Shown: positions 17,416 to 25,218 of the stretch, one piece after another
How the letters are laid out: the number at the start of each line of letters is the position of its first letter
Position numbering within the stretch: position 1 is the stretch's first letter
DNA from: Streptomyces hyderabadensis
Lineage (GTDB): Bacteria; Actinomycetota; Actinomycetes; Streptomycetales; Streptomycetaceae
Assembly: GCF_020404845.1 (NCBI RefSeq)
Contig: NZ_JAIOJZ010000007.1
Coordinates: 1 to 64,000, forward strand
Direction of reading: 5' to 3'
Length of the DNA stretch: 64,000 nucleotides
The notes under the pieces: generated by a model
Told to the model about the DNA's origin: nothing
Database searches by the model: none
The model's input: only the letters and a program-made list of their open reading frames with translations
Position numbers and translations under genes: made by a program

Positions 17416-17853
17416 ATGTCGCTCTACGCCGCCTACGCCGGCAACCTCGACGCGCGGCTGATGACCCGCCGCGCCCCGCACTCGCCGCTGCGCGCCACCG
17501 GCTGGCTGAACGGGTGGCGGCTGACCTTCGGAGGCGAGCACATGGGCTGGGAGGGCGCACTGGCGACCCTGGTGGAGGACCCGATCTCCCAGGTCTTCGT
17601 GTCCCTCTACGACATCGCCCCCATGGACGAGGACTCCCTCGACCGCTGGGAGGGCGTGGGCCTGGACATCTACCGCCGCACCCGGGTCCGCATCCACACC
17701 CTCGACGGCGAGGAGGGTGCCTGGACCTACGTCCTGAACGCCTACGAGGGCGGCCTGCCCTCCGCCCGCTACCTGGGCGAGATCGCGGACGCCGCCGAGT
17801 CGTCCGGCGCCCCCCACGACTACGTCATGGAACTCCGCAAACGCCCCTGCTGA
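17416..17853 (+). CDS. Gamma-glutamylcyclotransferase-like protein
   Basis: 145 aa, GGCT/AIG2 fold. The substrate-loop motif YxxYxxNLD is present at the N-terminus (LYAAYAGNLD), followed by the core strand pattern and YVLNAYEGGLPS. The family's catalytic Glu may be in the LDRWEGVG segment. Members cyclise gamma-glutamyl amines or act on related amides; no substrate can be assigned here. It lies between lpdA (divergent) and deoD (same strand, about 90 bp downstream). Confidence 0.85.
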   Translation: MSLYAAYAGNLDARLMTRRAPHSPLRATGWLNGWRLTFGGEHMGWEGALATLVEDPISQVFVSLYDIAPMDEDSLDRWEGVGLDIYRRTRVRIHTLDGEEGAWTYVLNAYEGGLPSARYLGEIADAAESSGAPHDYVMELRKRPC

Positions 17854-17909
17854 GCACCCCCTCGTCAAAACCTCCAAGGCAAAAACCACCATCCCGTGAC
17901 CTCCGCCAT

Positions 17910-17921
17910 CTACGCGCGTAG
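17910..17921. promoter_or_regulatory. Nucleoside-regulon palindrome before deoD
   Basis: CTACGCGCGTAG, a perfect 12-bp palindrome, 25 bp upstream of the deoD GTG. Identical copies precede deoC (36679), add (50821) and the nucleoside ABC transporter gene (63018). Confidence 0.8.
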
Positions 17922-17946
17922 CCACAAACCGGCTACCCTCTTCGGC

Positions 17947-18771
17947 GTGAACGCATCTCTTCTTCCGGACGACATCCAGGGCGACCCCTACGCCGCCGCC
18001 GACGCCGCCGCGGCCCGCCTGCGCGAACTCACCGGCGCCGAGACCCACGACGTCGCCCTCGTGATGGGCTCCGGCTGGGCACCGGCCGTGGACGCCCTGG
18101 GCTCCCCCGAGGCCGATCTCCAGGTCACCGACCTGCCGGGCTTCCCCAAGCCCGCGGTGGAGGGCCACGGCGGCAGGATCCGCTCGTACACCCTCGGTGA
18201 CAAGCGTGCACTGGTCTTCCTGGGCCGCACCCATTACTACGAGGGCCACGGCGTGGCCGCCGTCTCCCACGGCGTGCGCACCGCGGTGGCGGCCGGCGCC
18301 AAGACGATCATCCTGACCAACGGCTGCGGCGGCCTGCGCGAGGGCATGCGCCCCGGCCAGCCGGTCCTGATCAGCGACCACATCAACCTCACCGCCACCT
18401 CCCCCATCGTCGGCGCCAACTTCGTCGACCTCACCGACCTCTACTCGCCCCGTCTGCGGGCGCTGTGCAAGGAGGTCGACGCCACGCTGGAGGAGGGCGT
18501 CTACGCCCAGTTCCCCGGCCCGCACTACGAGACCCCGGCCGAGATCCGCATGGCCCGCGTGATCGGCGCCGACCTGGTGGGCATGTCGACGGTCCTGGAG
18601 GCGATCGCGGCCCGCGAGGCCGGGGCGGAGGTGCTGGGCATCTCCCTGGTCACCAACCTCGCCGCCGGCATGACGGGCGAGCCCCTCAACCACGAGGAGG
18701 TCCTCCAGGCGGGCCGCGACTCGGCGGCCCGCATGGGGAAGCTGCTGACGCAGGTGCTGGGCCGGCTGTAG
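17947..18771 (+). CDS. deoD: Purine-nucleoside phosphorylase
   Basis: 274 aa with a GTG start. Trimeric-type (PNP/MTAP family) enzyme: [11 protein letters not shown] phosphate-binding start, [38 protein letters not shown], the purine-site motif [14 protein letters not shown] and [15 protein letters not shown]. It splits inosine, guanosine or their deoxy forms with phosphate, giving base and (deoxy)ribose-1-phosphate. The gene symbol deoD is used loosely; the sequence type is closer to PunA. The palindrome at 17910 suggests induction with the other nucleoside genes. The phosphomutase that handles the pentose-1-phosphate follows. Confidence 0.94.
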   Translation: MNASLLPDDIQGDPYAAADAAAARLRELTGAETHDVALVMGSGWAPAVDALGSPEADLQVTDLPGFPKPAVEGHGGRIRSYTLGDKRALVFLGRTHYYEGHGVAAVSHGVRTAVAAGAKTIILTNGCGGLREGMRPGQPVLISDHINLTATSPIVGANFVDLTDLYSPRLRALCKEVDATLEEGVYAQFPGPHYETPAEIRMARVIGADLVGMSTVLEAIAAREAGAEVLGISLVTNLAAGMTGEPLNHEEVLQAGRDSAARMGKLLTQVLGRL

Positions 18772-19268
18772 CCGGGGCCCAGCGGTCCGGCGCTTGCTCG
18801 GCACCCGGCGCGGGTGTGGCCGCGGGGTGGGTCACGCGGCCCGGCGCCGCACGCGGTGCCCGGCGTGGGTGTCGGCGCGGGGTGGGGAGCGCAGCCCGGC
18901 GCTACCGGGGTGCCGCTGCGCCCACCCGTGCCGCCCCAGCGGCACGACTGCCCGCAGCGGCGGCGGCCGGCGACTGCCCGCAGCGGCGGCGGCTGGCGAC
19001 TGCCCGCAGCTACGCGGGGGCGACGCGGCGGGAGAGCCGCGTACGGCGGGAAGGGGACGTGTCGGGGGGTGTTCGCCCGCAGCGGTTGGCGCGTCCGCGC
19101 CGGGGACTTCTCGGCCGACCGATTCCGCGCCGTTCCGAGGACGAACATCCCCCGGCGCGGCCCCGACCCACCCACCGAACCCAAGGCGCTACGCGCACCC
19201 CCACCAAACCCGCACATGCGCCGCAGGCACAACGCGCACCCCCACCGACACCCGAGAGGCTGACCAAC
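18772..19268. other. Long GC-rich spacer with tandem repeats
   Basis: 497 bp between deoD and the phosphohexomutase gene without a credible gene; reading frames across it are Arg/Pro-rich shadows. It contains an imperfect 46-bp direct repeat (period about 54, from 18801) and a perfect 26-bp tandem repeat at 18945–19010. Its last 100 bp are C/A-rich and probably carry the leader of the next gene. Confidence 0.7.
18945..19010. repeat. 26-bp tandem repeat, about 2.5 copies
   Basis: Units begin CGACTGCCCGCAGCGG at 18945, 18971 and 18997 (the third is truncated after 14 bases), with one C/T difference between units 1 and 2. It lies in the non-coding spacer. Confidence 0.85.
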
Positions 19269-20930
19269 GTGCAAGACGACCTCCTCGCACGAGCCAAGGC
19301 ATGGCTGGCCGAGGACCCCGACGCGGACACCCGCGCGGAACTCGCCCGCCTCATCGACGCCGAGGACCACGCCGAACTCACCGCCCGCTTCTCCGGCACC
19401 CTCCAGTTCGGCACCGCGGGCCTGCGCGGCGAACTCGGCGCCGGCCCGATGCGCATGAACCGCTCGGTCGTCATCCGCGCCGCCGCCGGCCTCGCCGCGT
19501 ATCTCAAGCGCCAGGGGACCCCCCACGGGGACGACACGGCCGGCCTGGTCGTCATCGGCTACGACGCCCGCCACAAGTCCGCGGACTTCGCCCGCGACAC
19601 GGCCGCCGTGATGACCGGCGCCGGCCTCCGGGCAGCCGTCCTCCCCCGCCCCCTCCCCACCCCCGTCCTCGCCTTCGCGATCCGGCACCTCGGCGCCGTC
19701 GCCGGGGTGGAGGTCACCGCCAGCCACAACCCGCCCCGCGACAACGGCTACAAGGTGTACCTCGGCGACGGCTCCCAGATCGTGCCCCCCGCCGACGCCG
19801 GCATCGCCGCCGAGATCGACGCCGTACGCTCCCTCGACGACGTCCCCCGCCCCGACACCGGCTGGCAGACCCTCGGCGACGACGTCCTCGACGCCTACCT
19901 CGCCCGCACGGACGCCGTCCTCGCCCCCGGTTCCCCCCGCACCGCCCGCACCGTCTACACCGCGATGCACGGCGTCGGCAAGGACACCCTCCTCGCCGCC
20001 TTCGCCCGAGCCGGTTTCCCGCGGCCCACCCTCGTCACCGAGCAGGCCGAGCCCGACCCGGAGTTCCCCACCGTCGCCTTCCCCAACCCGGAAGAGCCCG
20101 GCGCGATGGACCTCGCCTTCACCACGGCGCGCGGCACCGACCCCGCCCCCGACCTGATCGTCGCCAACGACCCGGACGCGGACCGCCTGGCGGTGGCCGT
20201 ACCCGACGCCGCGGAGGCCACCGGCTGGCGCATGCTCCGGGGCGACGAGGTGGGCGCCCTGCTCGCCGCCCACCTGGTCACCCGCGGAGCGACCGGCACG
20301 TTCGCGGAGTCGATCGTGTCGTCGTCCCTCCTCGCCCGCATCGCCGCGAAGGCGAACGTCCCCCACGTCGAGACCCTGACCGGCTTCAAGTGGATCGCCC
20401 GCGTCGAGAACATCCGCTACGGCTACGAGGAGGCCCTCGGCTACTGCGTCGACCCGGAGGGCGTCCGCGACAAGGACGGCATCACCGCGGCCCTCCTGAT
20501 CACGGAGCTGGCCTCCGTCCTCAAGCAGGAGGACCGCACGCTCCTCGACCTCCTCGACGACATCGCCGTGGAACACGGCCTGCACGCCACGGACCAGCTC
20601 TCGGTCCGCGTCGAGGACCTCTCCCTCATCACCGCCGCGATGAACCGCCTGCGCGAACAGCCCCCGGCAACCCTCGCGGGCCTCCCGGTCACCACCGCGG
20701 AGGACCTCACCCGGGGCACGGACACCCTGCCGCCCACCGACGGCCTGCGCTACACGCTCGACGGTGCCCGGGTGATCGTCCGCCCGAGCGGCACGGAGCC
20801 CAAGCTGAAGTGCTACCTGGAGGTGGTCGTCCCGGTGGCCGCGCACGCCGACCTCCCGGCCGCCCGCGCCGGAGCCGCACGGCTGCTGGCCGCGCTCAAG
20901 CGGGACTTGGCACAGGCGGCAGGCCTGTAA
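19269..20930 (+). CDS. Phosphoglucomutase/phosphomannomutase family protein
   Basis: 553 aa with a GTG start (VQDDLLARAK). Alpha-D-phosphohexomutase superfamily: FGTAGLRGELG start, active-site phosphoserine in TASHNPPRDNGYKVY, metal-binding NDPDADRLAVAV, sugar-specificity loop GYEEALGYCVDPE and phosphate-binding RPSGTEPKLKCYLE. Its position next to deoD suggests it handles ribose- or deoxyribose-1-phosphate as phosphopentomutase as well as hexose phosphates; that is inference. Its last 35 bases overlap the end of the convergent transglycosylase gene, marking the edge of the accessory-looking island. Confidence 0.93.
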   Translation: MQDDLLARAKAWLAEDPDADTRAELARLIDAEDHAELTARFSGTLQFGTAGLRGELGAGPMRMNRSVVIRAAAGLAAYLKRQGTPHGDDTAGLVVIGYDARHKSADFARDTAAVMTGAGLRAAVLPRPLPTPVLAFAIRHLGAVAGVEVTASHNPPRDNGYKVYLGDGSQIVPPADAGIAAEIDAVRSLDDVPRPDTGWQTLGDDVLDAYLARTDAVLAPGSPRTARTVYTAMHGVGKDTLLAAFARAGFPRPTLVTEQAEPDPEFPTVAFPNPEEPGAMDLAFTTARGTDPAPDLIVANDPDADRLAVAVPDAAEATGWRMLRGDEVGALLAAHLVTRGATGTFAESIVSSSLLARIAAKANVPHVETLTGFKWIARVENIRYGYEEALGYCVDPEGVRDKDGITAALLITELASVLKQEDRTLLDLLDDIAVEHGLHATDQLSVRVEDLSLITAAMNRLREQPPATLAGLPVTTAEDLTRGTDTLPPTDGLRYTLDGARVIVRPSGTEPKLKCYLEVVVPVAAHADLPAARAGAARLLAALKRDLAQAAGL

Positions 20931-22170
20931 CCTCCGGCGCCCCGGTCGCCGCCCCGTCCACCGGGACGCTCCCGGTGGGCGTGGGCTCAACCGACCCGCT
21001 CGGAGACGGCGAGGGCCCACCGGTGGGCGTCGCACTCCCGGTGGGACCGGGCGTGCCACCGGGACCGGTCTCGACAGGCTCGGTCTCGACAGGCTCGGTC
21101 ACCCCGGGCCCGGTCACCACGGGCCCGGGGGACCGCGTAGGCCGTGGCCGCGAGGACGCGCCGGGCGCCCGGGTCGGCGACGGGGCAGATGCCGACGCCC
21201 CGGGCGCAGTCGCCGTCGGGGAAGCGGCCGGGGAAGCGGCCGGGACCACGGCCCGAGAATCGCCCTCAGTCCGCCCACCCGCCCTTCTGGCCGCGCTGTC
21301 GGCCCCCGTCGGCACGGTCCCCCCGCCGTCGGGCACGGTGTGCACCCCGCGCAGGTAGAACTCCATCCAGCCCCGCACGAGGTTGAGGTACTCGCGGGAG
21401 TGGTTGTAGCTGAGGATCGCGCGGTCCAGTCCCGCGCCGGTGCGCAGGTCGCGCCCGCCGGCGCAGAGGTAGTGCGCGGCGGCGAGCGCGGCGTCGTGGA
21501 CGTTGTTCGGGTTGGCGGTGCCGTCGCCGTTGCCGTCGGCGCCCCAGGTCTTCCAGGTGGTCGGCAGGAACTGCATCGGCCCCACAGCACGGTCGTAGAC
21601 GGCGTCCCCGTCCCAGACCCCGCCCTCGCTGTCGCGTATCAGCGCGAAGCCGTTGCCGTCGAGGGCGGGGCCGGTGATCCGGGTCAGGGTGTCACCGTTG
21701 GCCGCGACGGCGCCGCCGCGTGCGTGCCCCGACTCGACCTTGCCGATCGCGGCGAGGAGTTCCCAGCGCAGGCCGCAGCCCGGGTCGGTCCGTCCGACGG
21801 ACGCCGCGGCCCGCCGGTAGGCGGTGAGGACACCGGCGGGCAGCCCGGCTTCGGAGGCGGCGCGCTCCGGTGTGAAGGCGGTGGACGAGGCGGCGGCCCG
21901 CGCGCCGAAGACGCCCTCGACGTCCCGCACGGTCTTCAGCGGCGGCAGGTCGACGTAGTACGAGTCGTCGCCCTGGGAGGGCACCTCGGGCAAGGCTGCG
22001 TCCGGGGAGACGAACCCGCCGGGCACCGCCGGCCCGTCGTCCCGCACGACCGGCGCGGTCTCGTCCGGCCCCGGTGCCTGGGAACCCGCCGTCAGCAGCG
22101 TGGTGACGACGCCGCAGACGACCGCACCGCGCAGTCCGCGCGGAGCGGCGACGAAGGTCCAGCCCTTCAT
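20896..22170 (-). CDS. MltB-type lytic transglycosylase, secreted
   Basis: 424 aa; start ATG at 22170 with AGGAG nearby. A hydrophobic N-terminus (GLRGAVVCGVVTTLLTAGS) should direct export. The catalytic domain (about 115–285) has the family motif AIGKVESGH with the catalytic Glu, VGPMQFLPTTWKTWGADGNGDG and the Ca-like DGNGDG loop, then AILSYNHSREYLNLV. A Pro/Thr/Ser low-complexity tail of about 130 residues (EPVETEPVETGPG repeats) ends the protein. It cleaves peptidoglycan glycan strands with 1,6-anhydro products. It is the last gene of the minus-strand surface island, 14 bp from the sortase-like gene. Confidence 0.88.
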   Translation of the reverse strand: MKGWTFVAAPRGLRGAVVCGVVTTLLTAGSQAPGPDETAPVVRDDGPAVPGGFVSPDAALPEVPSQGDDSYYVDLPPLKTVRDVEGVFGARAAASSTAFTPERAASEAGLPAGVLTAYRRAAASVGRTDPGCGLRWELLAAIGKVESGHARGGAVAANGDTLTRITGPALDGNGFALIRDSEGGVWDGDAVYDRAVGPMQFLPTTWKTWGADGNGDGTANPNNVHDAALAAAHYLCAGGRDLRTGAGLDRAILSYNHSREYLNLVRGWMEFYLRGVHTVPDGGGTVPTGADSAARRAGGRTEGDSRAVVPAASPAASPTATAPGASASAPSPTRAPGASSRPRPTRSPGPVVTGPGVTEPVETEPVETGPGGTPGPTGSATPTGGPSPSPSGSVEPTPTGSVPVDGAATGAPEVTGLPPVPSPA

Positions 22171-22183
22171 GAGACAACTCCTG

Positions 22184-23068
22184 TCATTGACAACGAAATT
22201 CACGACAAACCCTGACCAGATAGCTGAACCCCGTGTCGGGTCCCACGCAGGACTGGAGCGTGAGGTCGCCCCAGTAGAGACCGGCGGCCGGTGCGCCGCG
22301 CCCGGGGGTGACGTAGTTCGCGTAGACCTCGTAGGTCCAGGCACCGCGGACGGTCGCCAGCGTGACGCGGGTCCCGACCGGCAGGGTGGCGAACCGGTCG
22401 AAGCCGTTGCAGTAGTCGTGGCCGACGATGACGACGGTCCGCATCTCGTAGCCGTCCTCGGTGCCGATCTCGGGCCCGGTCCACTGCACCGCGTCCCGGC
22501 ACGCGTCCACCTCGTCCTGACCGCCCCGCCGGACGTACGACGTCCAGGTGCCGATGGTGAGAACGGCGCGACCGGCGGAGGGCTTCGCCCCGGTGGCCGC
22601 CGTGCGACCCCGTGCCGGGGACGAGGCGGAGCCGGCGGAGGGCCCCGGGCTCCGCGAGAGGTCGGGCCCGCGACGCCGCCCGGCACCCGCCTCGGTACGC
22701 GCGGCGTCCGGCGCGGCACCCTCCCGCCGCTCCCCGGCGTCCCCGCCCCCGCCTGCCGGAGGCACGGCGGCGACCGGCGAGGCCGACGGCACCTGCGGCA
22801 CGGATACCGCCCCGGAGGGCGACGGCACCGGTCCCCCGGCGGCGGAACGAGAAGCCCCCGACGCGGACGGCAACAACCCCCCGGAGCCGACACCCGCACC
22901 ACCACCGCCACCACCGCCACCGACCTCCCCGGCGCCCGCCCCGGTCCCGGACCGGTCCCCGCCCCCGGGCCCGCTCCCGGCGCCCCCGCACCCCGACACG
23001 AGGAGCGCGGCCAGCACCAGCGCGACCGCGGCGACCGAGGCGCGCGCGGCCGGCCGCCCCCGGATCAC
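22184..23068 (-). CDS. Sortase-like lipoprotein with catalytic His and Cys
   Basis: 294 aa with a GTG start that overlaps the PstB stop (GTGA). A lipobox (LVSGC) follows the signal peptide, so it should be lipid-anchored outside the cell. A Gly/Ser/Pro linker of about 160 residues leads to a sortase-fold domain of about 120 residues. Its [11 protein letters not shown] segment carries the His, and LTLQSC carries the Cys in the TLxTC position. LVRV near the end supplies a candidate Arg. It is closest in layout to class E/F sortases. A lipoprotein anchor instead of a transmembrane helix is unusual. Predicted substrate: the MASTG protein encoded upstream in the same cluster. Confidence 0.75.
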   Translation of the reverse strand: MIRGRPAARASVAAVALVLAALLVSGCGGAGSGPGGGDRSGTGAGAGEVGGGGGGGGAGVGSGGLLPSASGASRSAAGGPVPSPSGAVSVPQVPSASPVAAVPPAGGGGDAGERREGAAPDAARTEAGAGRRRGPDLSRSPGPSAGSASSPARGRTAATGAKPSAGRAVLTIGTWTSYVRRGGQDEVDACRDAVQWTGPEIGTEDGYEMRTVVIVGHDYCNGFDRFATLPVGTRVTLATVRGAWTYEVYANYVTPGRGAPAAGLYWGDLTLQSCVGPDTGFSYLVRVCREFRCQ

Positions 23069-23922
23069 CCGAAGCGCCCGTTGACGTAGTCGGAGGTCCG
23101 CTCGTCCTGCGGTGAGTCGAACATCGCGTCGGTGTCGCCGTGTTCGACGATCACGCCGGGTGTGCCGTGCGAGGCGAGGAAGAAGGCGCAGGTGTCGGAG
23201 ACCCGGGCGGCCTGCTGCATGTTGTGGGTGACGATGACGATGGTCACCTCGGACTTCAGCTCCGCGATGGTCTCCTCGATCCGGCGGGTGGAGGTCGGGT
23301 CGAGTGCCGAGCACGGCTCGTCCATCAGCAGCACCCGCGGCCGTACCGCCAACGACCGGGCGATGCAGAGGCGTTGCTGCTGACCGCCGGAGAGCGCGCC
23401 GCCCGGCTGCCGCAGCCGGTCCTTGACCTCAGACCACAGCCCGGCCTTGGTCAGGCACTCCGCCACGAGGTCGTCCTTGCCGTCCCGGGTGGCCTTGATG
23501 GCGTTGAGCTTCAGGCCCGCGAGGACGTTGTCGTAGATGGACATGGCGGGGAAGGGGTTGGGCTTCTGGAAGACCATGCCGATCTCGCGGCGGGCCCGGG
23601 TGATGCGGCGGCCCCGGTCGTAGATGTCCTGTTCGTCGAGGAGGACGCGTCCGGCCAGCGAGGCGGAGCCGACGAGTTCGTGCATCCGGTTGAGGATGCG
23701 CAGGAAGGTCGACTTGCCGCAGCCGGAGGGTCCGATGAGCGCGGTGACCCGGCGCGCGGGCATGGTCAGGGACACCCGGTCCAGGACCTTATGGTCGCCG
23801 AACCAGGCGGAGACCGCCTCGGCGCGCAGCGTGGCGGGCCCCTGCCCCGCGACGGCCGCGCGGCCGGGGACGACCCGCGGCTGAACGACGGTGTCCGCTT
23901 CGGTGCTGGTGTCGGAAGACAT
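23065..23922 (-). CDS. Phosphate-type ABC transporter ATPase (PstB-like)
   Basis: 285 aa. ABC ATPase with Walker [12 protein letters not shown]-loop FQKPNPFP, signature [16 protein letters not shown], Walker [14 protein letters not shown] and switch [11 protein letters not shown]. The PNPFP and DEPCSALDP segments and the end region (DYVNGRFG) are typical of PstB. It should power phosphate uptake through the PstC/PstA pair encoded about 9 kb upstream; the separation is odd because pst genes normally sit together. An ATG seven codons upstream (23943) is an alternative start. Translation appears coupled to the next gene by a GTGA overlap. Confidence 0.9.
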   Translation of the reverse strand: MSSDTSTEADTVVQPRVVPGRAAVAGQGPATLRAEAVSAWFGDHKVLDRVSLTMPARRVTALIGPSGCGKSTFLRILNRMHELVGSASLAGRVLLDEQDIYDRGRRITRARREIGMVFQKPNPFPAMSIYDNVLAGLKLNAIKATRDGKDDLVAECLTKAGLWSEVKDRLRQPGGALSGGQQQRLCIARSLAVRPRVLLMDEPCSALDPTSTRRIEETIAELKSEVTIVIVTHNMQQAARVSDTCAFFLASHGTPGVIVEHGDTDAMFDSPQDERTSDYVNGRFG

Positions 23923-23966
23923 CGTGTACGTCAACTCCCTCATGTCTGTACGGAGCAGGTTCCTGT

Positions 23967-24926
23967 TCAGAGCAGGTTCGGCAGCAGCGCGCTGATCGCC
24001 CCGGAGTCCGCGAGGCCCAGCGCGGCCAGGACGGGCGCGGCGCAGATCCAGGTCTGCCAGTAGCCCCAGAAGCGGTACGCGGCGACCGTGAGCAGCGAGG
24101 CGAGCAGCAGCGCCTGGCTCCACAGGAAGACCGCCAGCCAGGCGCCGTCGTCCGTGCCCAGGGCCTGCTCCGAGTCGGCGATCCACCCGGAGGCGAGGGT
24201 GCGGGGCGGGTTGGGCACGACGTCGGTGAGCAGTTCGGCGTCGACGCGCAGCACGCCCCGCGGGGTGTACGGGCCGCCGCTCGCGGTGATGAGGGTGAGC
24301 CGCCCCTCGCTCCGGGCGGGCGGCTCGGGCAGGTCGTCGCCCGCCCGGCGCAGCCCCGTGACCGCGTACACCGCCTTGCCCTGGCCGGTGGTGAGTTCGA
24401 CGCGGGCGCCGACGGGGAGTTCGTGCAGGTCGTTGAAGGGGCTGCCGTAGGCCCACTGTCGGCCCATGAGGACGGTGGTGCCGGCCTGCCCGGGCATCGG
24501 GGTGTCGCGGCGGTGGCCGGGGCCGGACATCAGCACGCTGGACGTGGTTCCCTCGCCGACGACTTCGCTGAGGCCCAGGGCGGGGATCTTCAGCAGCGCG
24601 ACCGGATCGCCCGGCGCCAGCGGCTTGCCCTCGAAGTCGCGCTGGCCGACGGGCGCGGTGCCGAGGGCGAGTTGGCGGCGCAGTTCGTCGTGCGCGATCT
24701 GCTGGTCGCGGGCGTGCTGGAGGTGGCCGACGACCGTGAGGTTCGCGGCGAAGCCGAGCAGCAGGGCGGCCAGGACGCACAGCGCGGCTCCGGCCAGCGC
24801 CGGTCCGGGACGGGCGAGTGGCCGCGGTGCCCGTCCGGAGGGCGGGGCGGGCGCGGGCGGCGGCGGTACGGCGGGCGGACCGGCCTCGGCGGGAGGCAGG
24901 ACCGGGGGCGGGCTGAGCGTGGTCAC
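23967..24926 (-). CDS. Sortase homologue lacking catalytic His and Cys
   Basis: 319 aa. One N-terminal transmembrane helix (about 42–66), a sortase fold (about 100–245), then two C-terminal helices (about 262–285 and 292–315). The scaffold is clear: [15 protein letters not shown]...[17 protein letters not shown]...LTLITASGG...PRGVLRV. Class E sortases have AGHRTTYGAPF and TLxTC at these places. Here they read [11 protein letters not shown] and TLITA, so the catalytic His is Arg/Gln and the Cys is Ala. The Arg is kept. It should not be a transpeptidase; a substrate-holding or transporter-accessory role is possible. The frame is intact, so it is not a decaying pseudogene. Confidence 0.78.
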   Translation of the reverse strand: MTTLSPPPVLPPAEAGPPAVPPPPAPAPPSGRAPRPLARPGPALAGAALCVLAALLLGFAANLTVVGHLQHARDQQIAHDELRRQLALGTAPVGQRDFEGKPLAPGDPVALLKIPALGLSEVVGEGTTSSVLMSGPGHRRDTPMPGQAGTTVLMGRQWAYGSPFNDLHELPVGARVELTTGQGKAVYAVTGLRRAGDDLPEPPARSEGRLTLITASGGPYTPRGVLRVDAELLTDVVPNPPRTLASGWIADSEQALGTDDGAWLAVFLWSQALLLASLLTVAAYRFWGYWQTWICAAPVLAALGLADSGAISALLPNLL

Positions 24927-25031
24927 GGGCAGCGCTCCTGGAGGTCCGGACGACGGATGGGTCCGGAGGCGTCGGCGGACACCTCCGGACCGGCCGGCCT
25001 CTCGGCCGGCACAACGGCACTACGGGTCTAC

Positions 25032-25175
25032 GACTCGGCGACTCGGCGACTCGACGGGTCTGCGCCTCGACGACTCGACGGGTCTGCGCCTCGACGGGTC
25101 TGCGCCTCGACGACTCGACGGGTCTGCGCCTCGACGGGTCTGCGCCTCGACGACTCGGCGGGTCTGCGACTCGGC
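25032..25175. repeat. Octamer-based tandem repeat array
   Basis: Eighteen consecutive 8-bp units of three types (GACTCGAC or GACTCGGC; GGGTCTGC; GCCTCGAC), with a 40-bp higher-order period (GGGTCTGC-GCCTCGAC twice, then GACTCGAC). It occupies the gap between the Ig-repeat gene (stop at 25219) and the sortase homologue. Frames through it stay open (SRRPVE-like) but lack coding character. A 14-base direct repeat GCGATTCAGCCGTG at 25183 and 25214 adjoins it. Confidence 0.9.
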
Positions 25176-25218
25176 GACGCACGGCGATTCAGCCGTGGGC
25201 TCGACGGCGCAGGGCGAT

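Noticed and set aside
18814..19263. Open frame in the deoD–mutase spacer
   Set aside because: Arg/Gly/Pro-rich shadow of repeats with no homology or ribosome-binding site.
23967..24926. Sortase homologue as a pseudogene
   Set aside because: The frame is intact over 319 residues with clear membrane helices; only the two catalytic residues are changed.
25020..25200. Open frames through the octamer array giving SRRPVE-type peptides, joined in frame to the PstB gene on the minus strand
   Set aside because: Pure repeat translation with no start or ribosome-binding site; PstB begins at 23922 by homology.
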